5,372 nt of DNA from Bacteroidales bacterium (lineage in GTDB: Bacteria; Bacteroidota; Bacteroidia; Bacteroidales; GCA-2711565). Below, piece after piece: positions 5,091 to 5,372 of the stretch. The number at the start of each line of letters is the position of its first letter. Positions within the stretch are counted from its first letter, which is position 1. Both the position numbers and the translations under genes were made by a program. The DNA lies in contig JAOZUV010000162.1 of NCBI GenBank assembly GCA_029938505.1, positions 1 to 5,372 on the forward strand, in the 5' to 3' direction. Below the pieces are notes generated by a model that was not told the origin of the DNA, did not search any database, and saw only the letters and a list, made by a program, of their open reading frames with translations.

Positions 5091-5372
5091 CTATTTCTTG
5101 TTCTTCACATATTTCATCAACCAACGATCGGTTTCCCATAATACATGGAGAATGGATTCGCTAGAAGCATAACCATGACTTTCGGCAGGAAGCATCACTA
5201 AACGTACCGTAGCACCATGTCCTTTAAGGGCATTATAATAACGCTCACTCTGCAATGGGAAGGTGCCTGAATTATTATCGGCCACCCCATGAATCAATAA
5301 TAAAGGATGTTTCATTTTATCGGCATTCATAAATGGCGACATTTTAAAATATAAATCGGGAGCTTCCCAATA
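5091..5372 (-). CDS. S9-family serine peptidase, C-terminal fragment (runs off the right edge)
   Basis: The reading frame is open from the right edge (starting YWEAPDLYFKMSPF) to a TAG stop at 5093-5091, giving 93 residues of the C-terminal alpha/beta-hydrolase domain. The catalytic Asp lies in HGVADNNSGTFP (D32 of the fragment) and the catalytic His in LPAESHGYAS (H66). The Ser (GxSxGG motif) would lie outside the window. The combination DNNSGT, QSERYYNALKGHG, ESHGYASSES and HVLWETDRWL closely resembles the S9 glutamyl-endopeptidase group, which includes plant chloroplast glutamyl peptidases and bacterial homologues, as I recall them. Such enzymes hydrolyse peptides; the bacterial ones are often exported, but the N-terminus is not visible here. 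The gene ends normally and is followed by a strong hairpin. Its last codons are duplicated in decayed form at 3239-3310. Confidence 0.9.
   Translation of the reverse strand, partial: YWEAPDLYFKMSPFMNADKMKHPLLLIHGVADNNSGTFPLQSERYYNALKGHGATVRLVMLPAESHGYASSESILHVLWETDRWLMKYVKNKK
5097..5168 (-). repeat. Intact member of the direct-repeat pair flanking the abiE module
   Basis: This is the functional 3' end of the S9 peptidase gene and the source counterpart of the decayed copy at 3239-3310 (offset 1858 bp, same orientation). The longest exact shared runs are 16 bases (5104-5119), 9 bases (5138-5146) and 10 bases (5151-5160). The two copies enclose the complete abiEi-abiEii operon together with its promoter and the upstream hairpin. 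Confidence 0.8.

Overview
The window looks like a chromosomal piece from a Bacteroidota bacterium, probably a flavobacterium or a close relative. The DNA is AT-rich, no gene has a convincing Shine-Dalgarno sequence, and promoter-like TTTG / TAnnTTTG elements appear instead. The best-matching protein families are also common in that group. The genus is an inference. Every supported gene lies on the minus strand, so transcription runs from right to left.

Right edge (5091-5372): the C-terminus of an S9-family (prolyl oligopeptidase-like, glutamyl-endopeptidase-type) serine peptidase, followed by a strong 14-bp hairpin. Next (3349-4928) comes a complete two-gene AbiE module, with AbiEi antitoxin/repressor and AbiEii nucleotidyltransferase toxin overlapping by 4 nt (ATGA). 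A plausible promoter and an operator-like inverted repeat lie upstream of it. Just beyond the AbiEii stop, at 3239-3310, is a decayed second copy of the last ~24 codons of the S9 peptidase gene, in the same orientation and with an in-frame stop. The AbiE module therefore sits between two direct copies of the peptidase 3' end, 1858 bp apart. This is the footprint expected of a cassette inserted at the 3' end of a housekeeping gene, or of a duplication that then decayed.

Centre (1444-3122): a two-gene operon joined by a TGATG stop/start overlap. The first gene encodes a DUF262 (GmrS/ParB-like fold) protein with an intact DGQQR motif but no HNH (GmrD/DUF1524) domain. The second encodes a small protein with an RNSFIH motif that fits the R-x4-6-H signature of HEPN ribonucleases. 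This is the best candidate here for a little-described defence or conflict system: a DUF262 NTPase-like sensor paired with a HEPN RNase-like effector.

Left part (1-1433): a tightly packed set that looks like ordinary chromosomal genes: a nitrilase with a complete Glu-Lys-Cys triad, a VOC/glyoxalase-fold protein and the start of a TfoX N-terminal-domain protein. The HEPN gene ends only 10 nt before the nitrilase start, so the accessory block may feed transcription into these genes.

Overall, two accessory modules (DUF262-HEPN and AbiE) are stacked between a peptidase gene and a metabolic gene cluster. No integrase, transposase, tRNA or CRISPR array is present in the window.
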